Below, piece after piece: positions 46,317-55,185 of a stretch of DNA of 64,000 bases. How positions within the stretch are numbered: position 1 is the stretch's first letter; the number at the start of each line of letters is the position of its first letter. The stretch covers positions 186,001-250,000 of the forward strand of contig CAWGGM010000009.1 in the NCBI GenBank assembly GCA_963822115.1. Direction: 5' to 3'. The position numbers were made by a program, and so were the translations under genes. This DNA comes from CAWDXG01 sp963822115 (GTDB lineage Bacteria; Myxococcota_A; Polyangia; Polyangiales; Polyangiaceae). The notes under the pieces are model-generated. The model ran no database searches. It was not told the DNA's origin and saw only the letters and a list, made by a program, of their open reading frames with translations.

Positions 46317-46339
46317 TTCGATTCCCGGCGCCTCCACTC
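46317..46339 (+). other. attR: island attachment site, right end
   Basis: Identical to 23277-23299. Only the half T-arm and acceptor strand of tmRNA are present; flanking bases on the left (ACCAA) do not match tmRNA. It marks the right junction of the ssrA island. Confidence 0.88.
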
Positions 46340-46345
46340 CCGGTC

Positions 46346-46377
46346 GCGGGCCGCTTCGGCGGCCCGCTTCTGGTTTG
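46346..46377 (+). terminator. UUCG-loop terminator, probably the original ssrA terminator
   Basis: Perfect 9-bp stem GCGGGCCGC / GCGGCCCGC with a TTCG tetraloop (46346-46367), then TTCTGGTTTGT. It begins 7 bp after attR, the distance expected for a terminator directly after tmRNA before the island entered. No gene now ends into it from the left except the island edge. Confidence 0.75.
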
Positions 46378-46572
46378 TGGAGTGGCGCTTTCAGCCTCGG
46401 GCTGCGCTCACGCCTGCGGCGCGGTCCAAGCGTCACGGCCGTCAACGACGCGCACGATGCGCCGGCCGCGTTTCCGGACCAGGGCGACAAGTGCTTCGCG
46501 CCATGCGGAAGTGCTGGGTTGGCTGGCTACGCTGGACAACGACCGGGCGCTGGGCGCACTCTGGGGCGTGTG

Positions 46573-47379
46573 ATGGTGCGGGGCTATTCCTGGCGCCGAC
46601 AGGGGGCGGGCATTGTCGGCGCTCTGTCGCTGGCGTTCGCGGCAGCGTCCGGCGCGTGCGGCGCACGCAGCAGCCTGGATCAGGCCAGCATCGCGGAACC
46701 GGACTACGCCGATGCGGTCGCCCACGCCTGGTGCGACGGGATCGATCGCTGCTGCAAGTTGGCCGGCTATCGCGTGGCAAGGGCCGGCTGCGTCGCACAG
46801 GTGCGTTCTGCTACGGCTTCCGTCGCCGCGGCCGCCCGGCAGCACGGGGCCCACTACGATGGCGCGGCGGCGGCGCGCTGCGTGGCCCAGATCCGGCGCG
46901 GGATCGACCAGTGCCAGTCGTACAAGCAACTGGACCGCAGTGGATGCGTCGGCGTCTACAGCAGCGGCAACCTTCCGACCGGAGCGGTGTGCACGACGGA
47001 TGGCGAGTGCAGCGCCGGAGACGTCTGCCGGGCTCTCGCACCGGGCGCCTACACTTGTGAGCTGTACACTGTGGCCGGCAACGGCGAACCTTGCGGCTAC
47101 TCCGCGCATGCGGCCGTCGAATGTGCTCCCCACCTGATCTGCCGGAACGGTACCTGCCAGCCCTGGCTCCCGCTCGGCACGCCGTGTCCCGATGGAGCGC
47201 AGGGCGACCTGTGCGCCCCTGGCGCAGTCTGCGACTTCGACGGAAGCAGGCTCTGCGTCGCCGCCCGACCCGTCGGATCGCCATGCACGGACCGGATGCA
47301 ATGCGAAGGCTACCAGTGCGACGGCGGTCGCTGCCGGCTCGTGCCGCAGTTTGTTGGGAACCAGTACTGTAGCCTGTAG
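46573..47379 (+). CDS. Cys-rich secreted lipoprotein
   Basis: 268 residues. Signal peptide with lipobox (FAAASGACGARSS). An N-terminal helical part has two CxxxxCC-like pairs (WCDGIDRCCKLAG). The remainder is a series of short Cys-rich repeats (VCTTDGECSAGDVC, HLICRNGTCQPW, PCTDRMQCEGYQCDGGRC), like the Cys-rich repeats common in myxobacterial surface proteins. Many disulfides and an envelope location are expected; function unknown. The ATG overlaps the TGA of a short upstream open frame (TGATG), and GTG just before it is an alternative start. It is the first chromosomal gene after the island. Confidence 0.75.
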   Translation: MVRGYSWRRQGAGIVGALSLAFAAASGACGARSSLDQASIAEPDYADAVAHAWCDGIDRCCKLAGYRVARAGCVAQVRSATASVAAAARQHGAHYDGAAAARCVAQIRRGIDQCQSYKQLDRSGCVGVYSSGNLPTGAVCTTDGECSAGDVCRALAPGAYTCELYTVAGNGEPCGYSAHAAVECAPHLICRNGTCQPWLPLGTPCPDGAQGDLCAPGAVCDFDGSRLCVAARPVGSPCTDRMQCEGYQCDGGRCRLVPQFVGNQYCSL

Positions 47380-47643
47380 CCGGTGGGTTCCCGCGCCGCG
47401 CTAGAGCTTCTTGATCACCGCTGCAGCGAGCTTCTTGGCGTCGGCGAGATCGGCGGCGCATCGATCGTGCTCTTGAAGTCCACGCCGGGTCGGGGCGTGT
47501 CCGGACATTCGACCACACCGCCACCGTCTCCAGGGCTTCGGCCGGCTGTCAGTCCAGGGACCGGAACGCTTCCGATTGATATCTTCGGACATCGCGGGCC
47601 ATCGTGAGCATGCTCGCCGTATACCTCCCGAGTGGAGGACGTC

Positions 47644-49143
47644 ATGCGGAACTTGCAGTATGGAATCTCCGGACTGGCGCTGGCCGTGATGCTGCTGGGC
47701 GGGGGGTGTCGCATCTCGGCGGTAGGCGCGTCCCAGGATGCGGGCGGGGCGGGTTCCGGCGGCAGCGCTGCCAGCCCCGGCAGTGCCGGCTCCAGCGCGG
47801 CGGGCCAGGCGGGAGCCGGCGGGCAGGCCGGTGCGGGCGGCGACGCAGGCCCGGTCATCGATGACACGGGTCCCCTCGATCCGGCGGTGCAGGCGATCGT
47901 CGATCAGGCGAAGAAGGCCGCGCAAGGGCAGCCCGCGGACGTGAACGGCGACGGCACCCCCGACTACACGACGCAGACGACTCCCGACGGGAAGACCGAA
48001 ATCCGCATCGACGCGAATGGCGATGGCAATCCGGAGCTCGACTACATCTTCGACAGCGCAGGCAACGGCACGCTGACCATCGACGACGACTCCAACGGCA
48101 TTGCCGACAGCGAGACCACGTACAAGGCGGGCCCCCCGCCCAGCGAGGTCACTCTGCGCGACACCGATTTCGACACGCGCTTCGACCAGCGGATGACCAT
48201 GACGTACGATCTCGCCGCACGCACCGTGCACGTCGTGGAGGAGACGAGCCCGAACCAGGACGGCAAGTTCACGGTCGATTCCGACCAGGTGCTGCCGATG
48301 AGCCGTGCCGCCGGCGGCGCCGACTGCAACGGGCAGCAGGGTTTCCCGTCCAACCGGGGCGGTTCGACCAAGAAGCTCGACAATATCTCGATACCCCACG
48401 GCGGAGGCGGCGGCCGCTGCAGCGACGCCCAGGCGGCCAAGCTGCTGACCGCCTACGAGTGCGTGATGAAGCACGGGCTCAGCTGTCTGGACGCGACGCG
48501 CCCGGACTGGGGCTTCCGCCTGTTCACGACTTTTGCCCGCGACAGTCTGGTAGTGGGCTGCGGCGACTCGTGTACCGGCCAGGACGCCGCCACCGATCCG
48601 GGCCTGTGGTGGCTGCCGGGGCAGACCGGCGCACACACGAACTGGAACCCGACTTTCGTCGACAACGCGAGCGCCAGCCAGCTCTGCTCGATCGCGCTGC
48701 ACGAGATGCTGCACTGGGCGGGCGAGGGGATGGAGGCCGGCCACGACAAAGGCGTGGACGCGGTCTATTCGTGCGGGCGCTACTGCGGCGGCTGCACGCA
48801 GCGGGGACCCAAGGGCTACACGTGGCCTGGGGCCAACGCGGACTGCGCGGTCTGCGCCGATACGATCAATCGGAAGGAACTGTGCGGCACGAAGCAGAAG
48901 CTGGTGGCGGCGACCGGCGGCACCGGCCTCTGCCACGCGGGGCTGGCCTGCATCGCCGGCGATTGTTCGGATCCCAGGGGGATCGAGACCGACACCTGCG
49001 ACGACAAGGCCGTGCCCAACCAGAACGTCAGCTTCCAGTGCTGCAACGCGTGCCCGTCGAACTGCAATTCCTCGAACGACTTGCCCTGCGGGAGCACCAC
49101 CCTGCACAACAGCTGCAAGAAGAGTCCGGGGTTCTGCCCATAG
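47644..49143 (+). CDS. Metalloprotease-like Cys-rich lipoprotein
   Basis: 499 residues from an ATG with GGAGG six bases ahead. Lipobox VMLLGGGCRIS, then a Gly/Ala/Ser linker. Residues 100-160 have Asp-rich, calcium-binding-like repeats (DVNGDGTPDYTT, DANGDGNPELDY, DDDSNGIADS). The central domain has a zinc-protease signature HEMLHWAGEGMEAGH, an HExxHxxG pattern with a distal His. The C-terminus is Cys-rich (SFQCCNACPSNCNSSNDLPC). A secreted zinc protease anchored in the outer membrane is likely; the family is not recognised. The 264 bp before it show no gene. Confidence 0.78.
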   Translation: MRNLQYGISGLALAVMLLGGGCRISAVGASQDAGGAGSGGSAASPGSAGSSAAGQAGAGGQAGAGGDAGPVIDDTGPLDPAVQAIVDQAKKAAQGQPADVNGDGTPDYTTQTTPDGKTEIRIDANGDGNPELDYIFDSAGNGTLTIDDDSNGIADSETTYKAGPPPSEVTLRDTDFDTRFDQRMTMTYDLAARTVHVVEETSPNQDGKFTVDSDQVLPMSRAAGGADCNGQQGFPSNRGGSTKKLDNISIPHGGGGGRCSDAQAAKLLTAYECVMKHGLSCLDATRPDWGFRLFTTFARDSLVVGCGDSCTGQDAATDPGLWWLPGQTGAHTNWNPTFVDNASASQLCSIALHEMLHWAGEGMEAGHDKGVDAVYSCGRYCGGCTQRGPKGYTWPGANADCAVCADTINRKELCGTKQKLVAATGGTGLCHAGLACIAGDCSDPRGIETDTCDDKAVPNQNVSFQCCNACPSNCNSSNDLPCGSTTLHNSCKKSPGFCP

Positions 49144-49217
49144 CGGCGCGAAGTCGACCCAAGGGCCGGCAAATCGCCGCCGGAGGGGCCCGAAGATCGG
49201 CTGCTGGCCCGCCGTAG

Positions 49218-49840
49218 GAACAGCTTTTCGACCTGCTTCCCGGAGCGCAGGCACTCGCGGCTCGCATTCGTGCGCTCGCGACGCCGAGCTTCCGCATCAA
49301 TGGCATCGAGATCTCCAGCGCGGAGCCCGTCGAGAAGTTCCGGGCCGTCATCGACGCGGAGCTCGAGTGCACGCACGTGCTGCAAGGCAACGGCGCGGCG
49401 CCTCAGGAGGTGTATTCCACGCGCGTGGCGGCGAACTTCAAGCCGTACGTGCCGCCGGTCGCGCCACCACAGGATGACACGACGATCTGGAAGATTCCGA
49501 TAGCAGGCTCGCCAGTGCAGGGCCCGCGTACCGCGCTCGTCACGGTCGTCGAGTTCTCGGACCTGCAGTCCCCCGACTGCAAACGCGTCCAGTCCACACT
49601 GGCAGAGCTGATGAAGTACTACCCCGGCAAGGTGCGGATCGTATGGAAGCACGCCCCGCTTCCATTCCACCCGCGCGCTATGCCAGCGGCCATGCTCGCC
49701 GTCGGGGCGCGCGTCGAGAAGGGCGACGCGGGCTTCTTCAAGGCCGTCGCGGCCATCTACAAGTCGCAGCCGAAGCTCGCAGATAGCGATCTGCTCGCGA
49801 TCGCTCACCGCCTGCCGAAGCCTGCTCTGCGCGCGAGTCG
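49218..49840 (+). pseudogene. Tandem DsbA/thioredoxin-like protein remnant
   Basis: The frame opens after an in-frame TAG with the end of one DsbA-like domain (LATPSFRINGIEISSAEPVE, FRAVIDAELE), then a linker and the start of a second (ALVTVVEFSDLQSPDCKRVQ, WKHAPLPFHPRAMPAA). In the second domain the CxxC site reads SPDC, with only one Cys. Homology stops near DLLAIAHRL, after which the frame is Arg/Pro-rich. Both ends are missing, so this is a fragment of a two-domain periplasmic disulfide oxidoreductase-like protein. Confidence 0.7.
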
Positions 49841-50018
49841 CGCGATCGAGACGCCGTGCGCGCGGAAAGCTGTCAAGCGGGAAATCGCGCACAGCCGCGC
49901 CGCGCGAGTCCGCAGTCGCGCCCCGCCCGCCACCTCGCGGCGCCCGCCGTGCGCCGCCCCGCCGCGCCCCGCCGCGCCGCGTCGGTTCCAACGCCCGTCG
50001 AGTCGAACCACGAACGCG

Positions 50019-50290
50019 AGTGACCAGGCGGCGTACAAGGCCAGTTACCCAACAGCCGACGGCGGCATGCAGGACATCCAGACTCTCTCGAAGATCTGTG
50101 CCCGCAGCTGTTTTGCTAATGGCTACTTCGACCAGTGTATGCTCGATTGCATCGACCAGGCCACGAGCGACGCGTTCTCCGAGCCGTGCGCAACGTGTTT
50201 CGTGAACTCGGTCGTCTGCGAGGAGAGCAACTGCCTGACTCCGTGTGCTGGCGAGGTCTGGCCAGGGGGCGGCACACGGGCATCCCGGAC
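50019..50290 (+). pseudogene. Cys-rich secreted-protein fragment
   Basis: A stretch of about 85 residues with eight or more spaced cysteines (ICARSCFANGYFDQCMLDCI, PCATCFVNSVVCEESNC). It is in the same frame as the DsbA-like remnant, joined to it through a GC-rich, Arg/Pro-coding low-complexity segment (49860-50010). No signal peptide or start is present. It looks like the inside or end of a separate Cys-rich protein. Confidence 0.5.
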
Positions 50291-50343
50291 ACGCTGCTCG
50301 GATGACCGGGCTCGTCCTGGGCTGCGCGCCGCGCCCGCGTCGC

Positions 50344-52917
50344 TCAGCGCCGTCGGCGGCGCAACAGCAGGGCCGCACCGGCGAGTGCCAACAACGCTGC
50401 GAACGACGAGCCCGCGCCGCCGGGCACGGCGATCGAACAGCCTCCGCTTCCGGAGCCGCTGCCACCGCCGGCCGGCGGCGTGCCCGCGTCGCCGCCGCCG
50501 TCTGCACCCGGGTTCGTGCCGCCGTCGGCGCCGGGGTTCGTGCCGCCGTCCGGGTTCGTGCCGCCGTCCGGGCCCGGCATCGGGGGAGTCACGCTGGTCA
50601 CGCCGAGCACCACGTCGGTCGGATCGTACGTCACGTTCACGGTCGCGTTCGGCGACTGCGTGACGTTGGCGAAATTTCCCGTGACGTTCGGCGAGGTGAT
50701 GACCTTGTAGCTGTCGCCCACCGCGGGCAGGAAGCTCCCGACAAGCCCGACGCTGATCGTGCCGTCGAGGGTCGCGTCGCCCGCCACGTCGAGCGTGTCG
50801 AACTTCCCCGTGGCGTTGCCGCCCAGCTCGATCTCGATGCCGGCCTTGGACGCCTGCGTGTACGTCTGCGTGATCTTCAGCGTGCCCGCGGCTCCGCTGC
50901 CGCCCGGCGCGACTGTCCCGCCCTCGTTGTTCACGACCGCGTCGATGTTGCCCGCGCCTTCCAGGCGACCGCCCTTGAGGTCGAGCGTCAGCGGATTGCC
51001 GGGGTTCTTGGGGTCGCCGCTGTCGACGTACGCGGCGATGTCTCCGCCGGTCAGCATGAGGCTTCCGGCGGTCTGGACGTAGGTGGTGTAGCCCGACAAC
51101 CAGGCCGTACCGCTCTTCACGTTCACCGTGCCCGAGTCGTTAATGCTGATGTCGAACTGCGTGGTTCCGCTACCGGGATCGACGACGAGCGTGCCCTGGT
51201 TGTCGAATGTCGCACCCAAGCCGTTCACGGTGAAGAGCGCCGCCGTCTTCGCCGTGAACGTGCCGGTATTGGTGAGTGTGCCGGTGTCCAGCTCCACTTG
51301 TCCCGCTGTCCACGTGGTGGTGCCGGCGAACGTGAGCGCGCCGGTGCCGGCCGTCGAGAACACGTTCTGCGACGGATTGTCCGCCAGCTCCACGGCGCCG
51401 CCCTTGCCGAATGTGATCGAAGCCTTGTCAGCGACGTCCGCCCCGCCGCCAGTGAACAGCGTCTTGCCCGAACCGGCGACTGTGCCGTTGCCGGTGAGTT
51501 GGCCATGGGTCGACAGCTCGAGCGTCGCTCCGGCGTTCAACGTCGTCGTGCCGGTCAACGCGACCACGGACTGGCTCGAGCTCGCGGTCCCCCCGTATGT
51601 CACGTGTCCGTCGAAGCTCGACCCGTCGTTGATGGCGTGTTCGAGAGGGCCGTGCACCTCCAGCGTGCCGCTGGCGACGTCGACCTTGCCGTCGTTGTCG
51701 AAGTTCCACAGATCGACCGTGGCCGCGCCCGAACCTCCGGACTTGGTGAACGTTCCCTTGTTCTGGAACAGCGCCCCGTTCACTCCGCCCGACGGGCCGT
51801 AGACCATGGCGAGATCGTCCGTCGCCGTGAAGTCTCCCGAGTTGACAAACGCGGCCCCCTGGGAAGCGCCGAAGTCGCCGGCATCCCACGTGACCTTGCC
51901 ATTGTTGTCGACGGCTCCGATCAGGTTCTTCACGTCGCTGCCGGTCATCTTCACGACCAGGTTCGCGTTCCAGACCAGTGGGGCCGCCGGGGAGTTGGCG
52001 GCAATGGTGCCTCCGCTCCACACCAGCGTTCCCGGCCCCGCGATCGTACCCTTGCCGTCCACGTTCGAGCCGTGGGCGAATTCGAGCGTACCGCCGGCGT
52101 CGATGGTCGTCGTGCCGGTGAATGTGGCGTCGGTTTCGGACGAAGCGGTACCGAACTGCTGCAGCGGCTCGTAGAGTTTCAGCGTGCCTGCGCCCGAGAT
52201 GTGTCCGCCGTCCTCGAACGTGCTCTTGGTGTTGCCGGAGCTGTGGAGCTCGAACGTGCCGCTCGACACCGTCACGGTTCCGGAGTTGTGCAGTCCCCAG
52301 TAGCCATTTTCATCCGACAGCGTGCCGGGCCCCGTGAAGGTGAACGTGCCCGTGTTGTAGAGGTCGGCGTCGTTCGTGCCGCTCCCGTATCCGAAGCTCG
52401 CGCCGGGCGACACGGTCATCGTGCCCGAGTTCCTGAAGATCGCACTGTTGTCACCGGAGAGCACGCCCGCCGTCCAGTCGAGCGTTCCGGCGTTGTCCAG
52501 CTCGCCCCCGGCCAGCTCGAGGTCGCCGTCGAGGGTCCCGCTCGCGCCGGCGCTGATCGTCAGCTTGCCGCCGATGCTGGCCTTGCTTCCGCCGGTCCAC
52601 TTGAACGTGCCGCCCGCTTTGATGGTGAGAATGCAATCCGGCAACTCCGTGTTGCCGGTGACGGTCAGCTTGGCCACGGTGGCCGTTGCGCTGGTGATGC
52701 CCGTCGTGTTCGGGTCGCTGGCGCCATTGATCGTCGCGGTATCGCCGGAGCCCGGTACGCCGTTCGGGCTCCAGTAGGCCGAATTGGTCCAGTCGCCTCC
52801 GCACGGCGGGCTGGAGCAGCTCGACGGGCCAATCCACGTGTAGTCCGTGGCCGAGGCGACGGAAGCGAACGCCACGACGCAAACCGCCGAGGCGCACATC
52901 AAAGCGAAGTGTTTCAA
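50344..52917 (-). CDS. Large surface protein with MYXO-CTERM tail
   Basis: 857 residues. The start is a TTG with GGAGGT six bases upstream, giving MKHFALMCASAVCVVAFASVAS-like signal sequence; no better ATG precedes it. The body is a long beta-rich series of Gly/Thr/Asn repeats (GGTFKWTGGSKASIGGKLTI, GTLVWSGGTIAANS) like the passenger of autotransporters (beta-helix). A Pro/Asp/Gly stalk with NPDGGTNPGADGG repeats leads to the MYXO-CTERM tail: GGCSIAVPGG, a helix FAALLALAGAALLL and RRRRR. This tail marks proteins sorted to the surface after processing at the Cys. An adhesin-like or surface-layer role is inferred. Confidence 0.85.
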   Translation of the reverse strand: MKHFALMCASAVCVVAFASVASATDYTWIGPSSCSSPPCGGDWTNSAYWSPNGVPGSGDTATINGASDPNTTGITSATATVAKLTVTGNTELPDCILTIKAGGTFKWTGGSKASIGGKLTISAGASGTLDGDLELAGGELDNAGTLDWTAGVLSGDNSAIFRNSGTMTVSPGASFGYGSGTNDADLYNTGTFTFTGPGTLSDENGYWGLHNSGTVTVSSGTFELHSSGNTKSTFEDGGHISGAGTLKLYEPLQQFGTASSETDATFTGTTTIDAGGTLEFAHGSNVDGKGTIAGPGTLVWSGGTIAANSPAAPLVWNANLVVKMTGSDVKNLIGAVDNNGKVTWDAGDFGASQGAAFVNSGDFTATDDLAMVYGPSGGVNGALFQNKGTFTKSGGSGAATVDLWNFDNDGKVDVASGTLEVHGPLEHAINDGSSFDGHVTYGGTASSSQSVVALTGTTTLNAGATLELSTHGQLTGNGTVAGSGKTLFTGGGADVADKASITFGKGGAVELADNPSQNVFSTAGTGALTFAGTTTWTAGQVELDTGTLTNTGTFTAKTAALFTVNGLGATFDNQGTLVVDPGSGTTQFDISINDSGTVNVKSGTAWLSGYTTYVQTAGSLMLTGGDIAAYVDSGDPKNPGNPLTLDLKGGRLEGAGNIDAVVNNEGGTVAPGGSGAAGTLKITQTYTQASKAGIEIELGGNATGKFDTLDVAGDATLDGTISVGLVGSFLPAVGDSYKVITSPNVTGNFANVTQSPNATVNVTYDPTDVVLGVTSVTPPMPGPDGGTNPDGGTNPGADGGTNPGADGGGDAGTPPAGGGSGSGSGGCSIAVPGGAGSSFAALLALAGAALLLRRRRR

Positions 52918-53296
52918 AGCTGGACCTCCGGAGTCTTGGACGGAGGCTATCCGATCCCCATGCACTTCCGCTGCTAATTCGTATTCAAGGTGATCGAAAC
53001 TGGGGCCATGTCACCCGCATCATGCCCACAGCGGTCATGCAAACCGACTCCCGTATCTAGGTAATTCCACTAGCACGCAGGCCACGCTCGCTGCGCGCCA
53101 CTATCCCGCGCCTACGGACGGTCGCTTGTCCTAGCTTCTATGGGGGGGCACCCAACCAGTTACCCCAGCAGGCCCACCCCATCCGTTCCGATCGAGCTCG
53201 TCGAGCCGCACTACGGGCCACCCGCTGCGTGCTGCCGGTCGAACACGCCGATCTGCGAAGTCGTTCCGGGGCTATGTTGACGACGGAGGGTCAGCG
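52918..53296. other. Intergenic stretch without a gene
   Basis: 379 bp between the starts/stops of two minus-strand genes. It includes the ribosome site of the surface protein (GGAGGT near 52923-52928). The rest has no frame with coding character, no clear hairpin and no repeat; a promoter for the surface protein is expected here. Confidence 0.6.
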
Positions 53297-54802
53297 TCAG
53301 ACGCGCGTCGCCCCGGCGTCGGCCGCGGCCTGCCCCCGGGAGTCACCGAGGCTGAACAGGATGCCCGCGGCAAACGACACCGCTGCCGACGGAGGAAGCT
53401 CGTTGAAGGCGGCGAAGTAGGGACCGGCTACCGGGATGTGCGGGGCGACGAACTTGAAGAAGGGCACGCAGGCGAAGCCGGTGATCATCGAGGCGAGCGC
53501 CCCGCGGCGTGTGAACCTCGGCCAGAAGAGGGAGAGGATCGTGACCGGACAGAACGTCGCCGCGATCCCCGACCACCCGAATAGCACGAACCAGAAGACG
53601 GTCTGACCGGGTCGCGTGGCGATGAGCGCGACGGCGAGCGCGAGAAGCGCGATCGCGAACGTCGCCCATCGGCTCCGCGCGACGAGCGTGTCGTCTTTCA
53701 TCCCGGGATGAAGAACCTGCTGGTAGAGGTCGCGCATCACGGCGCTCGAGGCGATGACCAGCAGCGAATCGACCGTCGACATGATCGCGGCGAGAACGAT
53801 CGCGATGAAGATGCCGACGAGGATCGCAGGAAGCAGCTTGTCGACCATCGCCGGGAGGACTCCTTCCGCGTTCGCCCCGAGGACTTTCTGCACCGCATCG
53901 TGAGGGCCCGTCAGAAGCGACCGGCCCACCATCCCGGTCAGCACGGCTCCGCTGTCTCCGAGGATCGTCCACCCGATGGCCACCGCCGCGCCGCGGCGGA
54001 TCTCCTTCTCGTCGCGCAGCGCGAGAAAGCGTACGAAAATCTGCGGGGACCCCATGAAGCCCATCCCGATCAGCACGAAGCTGACCGTCTCTAGAACCGT
54101 CTTGAGGGTCCAGCCTTGCGGCCCGCCGAGCGACAGCAGACTGGGGTCGATGTGTCGCAGACCGTGAATCACCGCTCCCGGACCGCCCGCCGCGATGACC
54201 CCGAAGATCGGCAGGAAGACGAGGCCCAGGAACATCAACAACCCCTGGAAGACGTCCGACCAGACGACGGCCAGGAAGCCACCCGAAATGCTGTAGGCCA
54301 TCACCACCGCGAATCCGACCGCGATGCCGACGTAGAAGTTCCATCCCAGAAAGTCGCTGAACGCCTGGCCTGTCGCATAGATCTGCGCGGCGACGTAGAT
54401 CGTGACGAAGATCGTGAGGGCGCCTGCCGAGAAGAGCCGCAGCCAGTGCTCAGAGTCGCCGAACCGGGCTTCGAGATAGTCCGGAATCGTGATCGCGTCG
54501 TACTTCATCGTGAGCCGATGAAACCGTCGGCTCATCAAGAGCCACGCAGCTGCGACGCCGAGCGTTTCTCCCAGGACCACCCACAACGCATGCGCCCCGA
54601 CGAACGCCCCCATGCCCGTCAGGCCGAGGAGCAACCAGCCCGACTCGCCCGTCGCACGCGCCGAGAACGCCACCGACCAGAAGCTGAGCTTCTTCCCCGC
54701 CGCGAAGAAGTCCCGCACGTCCTTCATTCGTCTCGAGGCCACGGCGCCGATGACGAGCAGGGCGGCGAGATAGGCTATGACGCCTGCGACTTTCCAGAAC
54801 AT
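53297..54802 (-). CDS. Sodium:solute symporter (SSS family, PutP-like)
   Basis: 501 residues with about 13 hydrophobic helices, the SSS-family layout. The start MFWKVAGVIAYLAALLVIG begins the first helix; an upstream in-frame start adds a polar stretch and was not used. Family landmarks: SFWSVAFSARATGESGWLLL, ITIPDYLEARFGD, AYSISGGFLAVVWSDVFQGL (the SSS signature around the fifth helix), GMGFMGSPQIFVRFLA, and AIMSTVDSLLVIASSAVMRD near the sodium site. The motif set is closest to the proline/pantothenate type, but the solute cannot be stated. Inner membrane. Confidence 0.9.
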   Translation of the reverse strand: MFWKVAGVIAYLAALLVIGAVASRRMKDVRDFFAAGKKLSFWSVAFSARATGESGWLLLGLTGMGAFVGAHALWVVLGETLGVAAAWLLMSRRFHRLTMKYDAITIPDYLEARFGDSEHWLRLFSAGALTIFVTIYVAAQIYATGQAFSDFLGWNFYVGIAVGFAVVMAYSISGGFLAVVWSDVFQGLLMFLGLVFLPIFGVIAAGGPGAVIHGLRHIDPSLLSLGGPQGWTLKTVLETVSFVLIGMGFMGSPQIFVRFLALRDEKEIRRGAAVAIGWTILGDSGAVLTGMVGRSLLTGPHDAVQKVLGANAEGVLPAMVDKLLPAILVGIFIAIVLAAIMSTVDSLLVIASSAVMRDLYQQVLHPGMKDDTLVARSRWATFAIALLALAVALIATRPGQTVFWFVLFGWSGIAATFCPVTILSLFWPRFTRRGALASMITGFACVPFFKFVAPHIPVAGPYFAAFNELPPSAAVSFAAGILFSLGDSRGQAAADAGATRV

Positions 54803-54869
54803 ACGGTGCTCGCGTCCAGGGTTGCCTGGTGGCGGAGCCGCATTCTCCCGAACTGACGCCCGCAATCAA

Positions 54870-55150
54870 GAAACCGTTTGTCTGCCGCGGGCGTCACCCC
54901 CGCCCTCCCCGCGAGGCGCAGCTGGTCGTCTGGGGAACACAGTGCGCATTGCTGCAGCCGTATCCCTTCACGCAGTCCACGAACGACGTCTACTGGACGG
55001 AACTCGACGGCCAAGTAATGAAAGCCTGTCCGGGTGGCGGCACGCCGATCACGCTCGTGCCGGGGCAACACTGGTGGCAGACCTATCCGGGCGACGTCGC
55101 CGTAGAGGGCCGCAGCGTCTACTGGCTCGGCAGCGGCTCGGTACGGGGAG
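54870..55150 (+). pseudogene. Beta-propeller-type secreted protein fragment
   Basis: In one plus frame the residues STNDVYWTELDGQVMKACPG, GGTPITLVPGQ and VAVEGRSVYWLGSGS match the repeat found in many myxobacterial secreted proteins (VYWT... GGTP.TLA.GQ..P..IAVD). Only about one and a half repeats are present, without start or stop of its own. It lies between the symporter start and the FG-GAP protein stop, and looks like a leftover of a deleted gene. Confidence 0.5.
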
Positions 55151-55185
55151 GCATGTGCGGCTGCGAGCCGGCAGAGCAGCGAGCG

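Noticed and set aside
47401..49254. 617-codon minus-strand frame
   Set aside because: Antisense of the metalloprotease-like gene, which has a lipobox and an HExxH motif.
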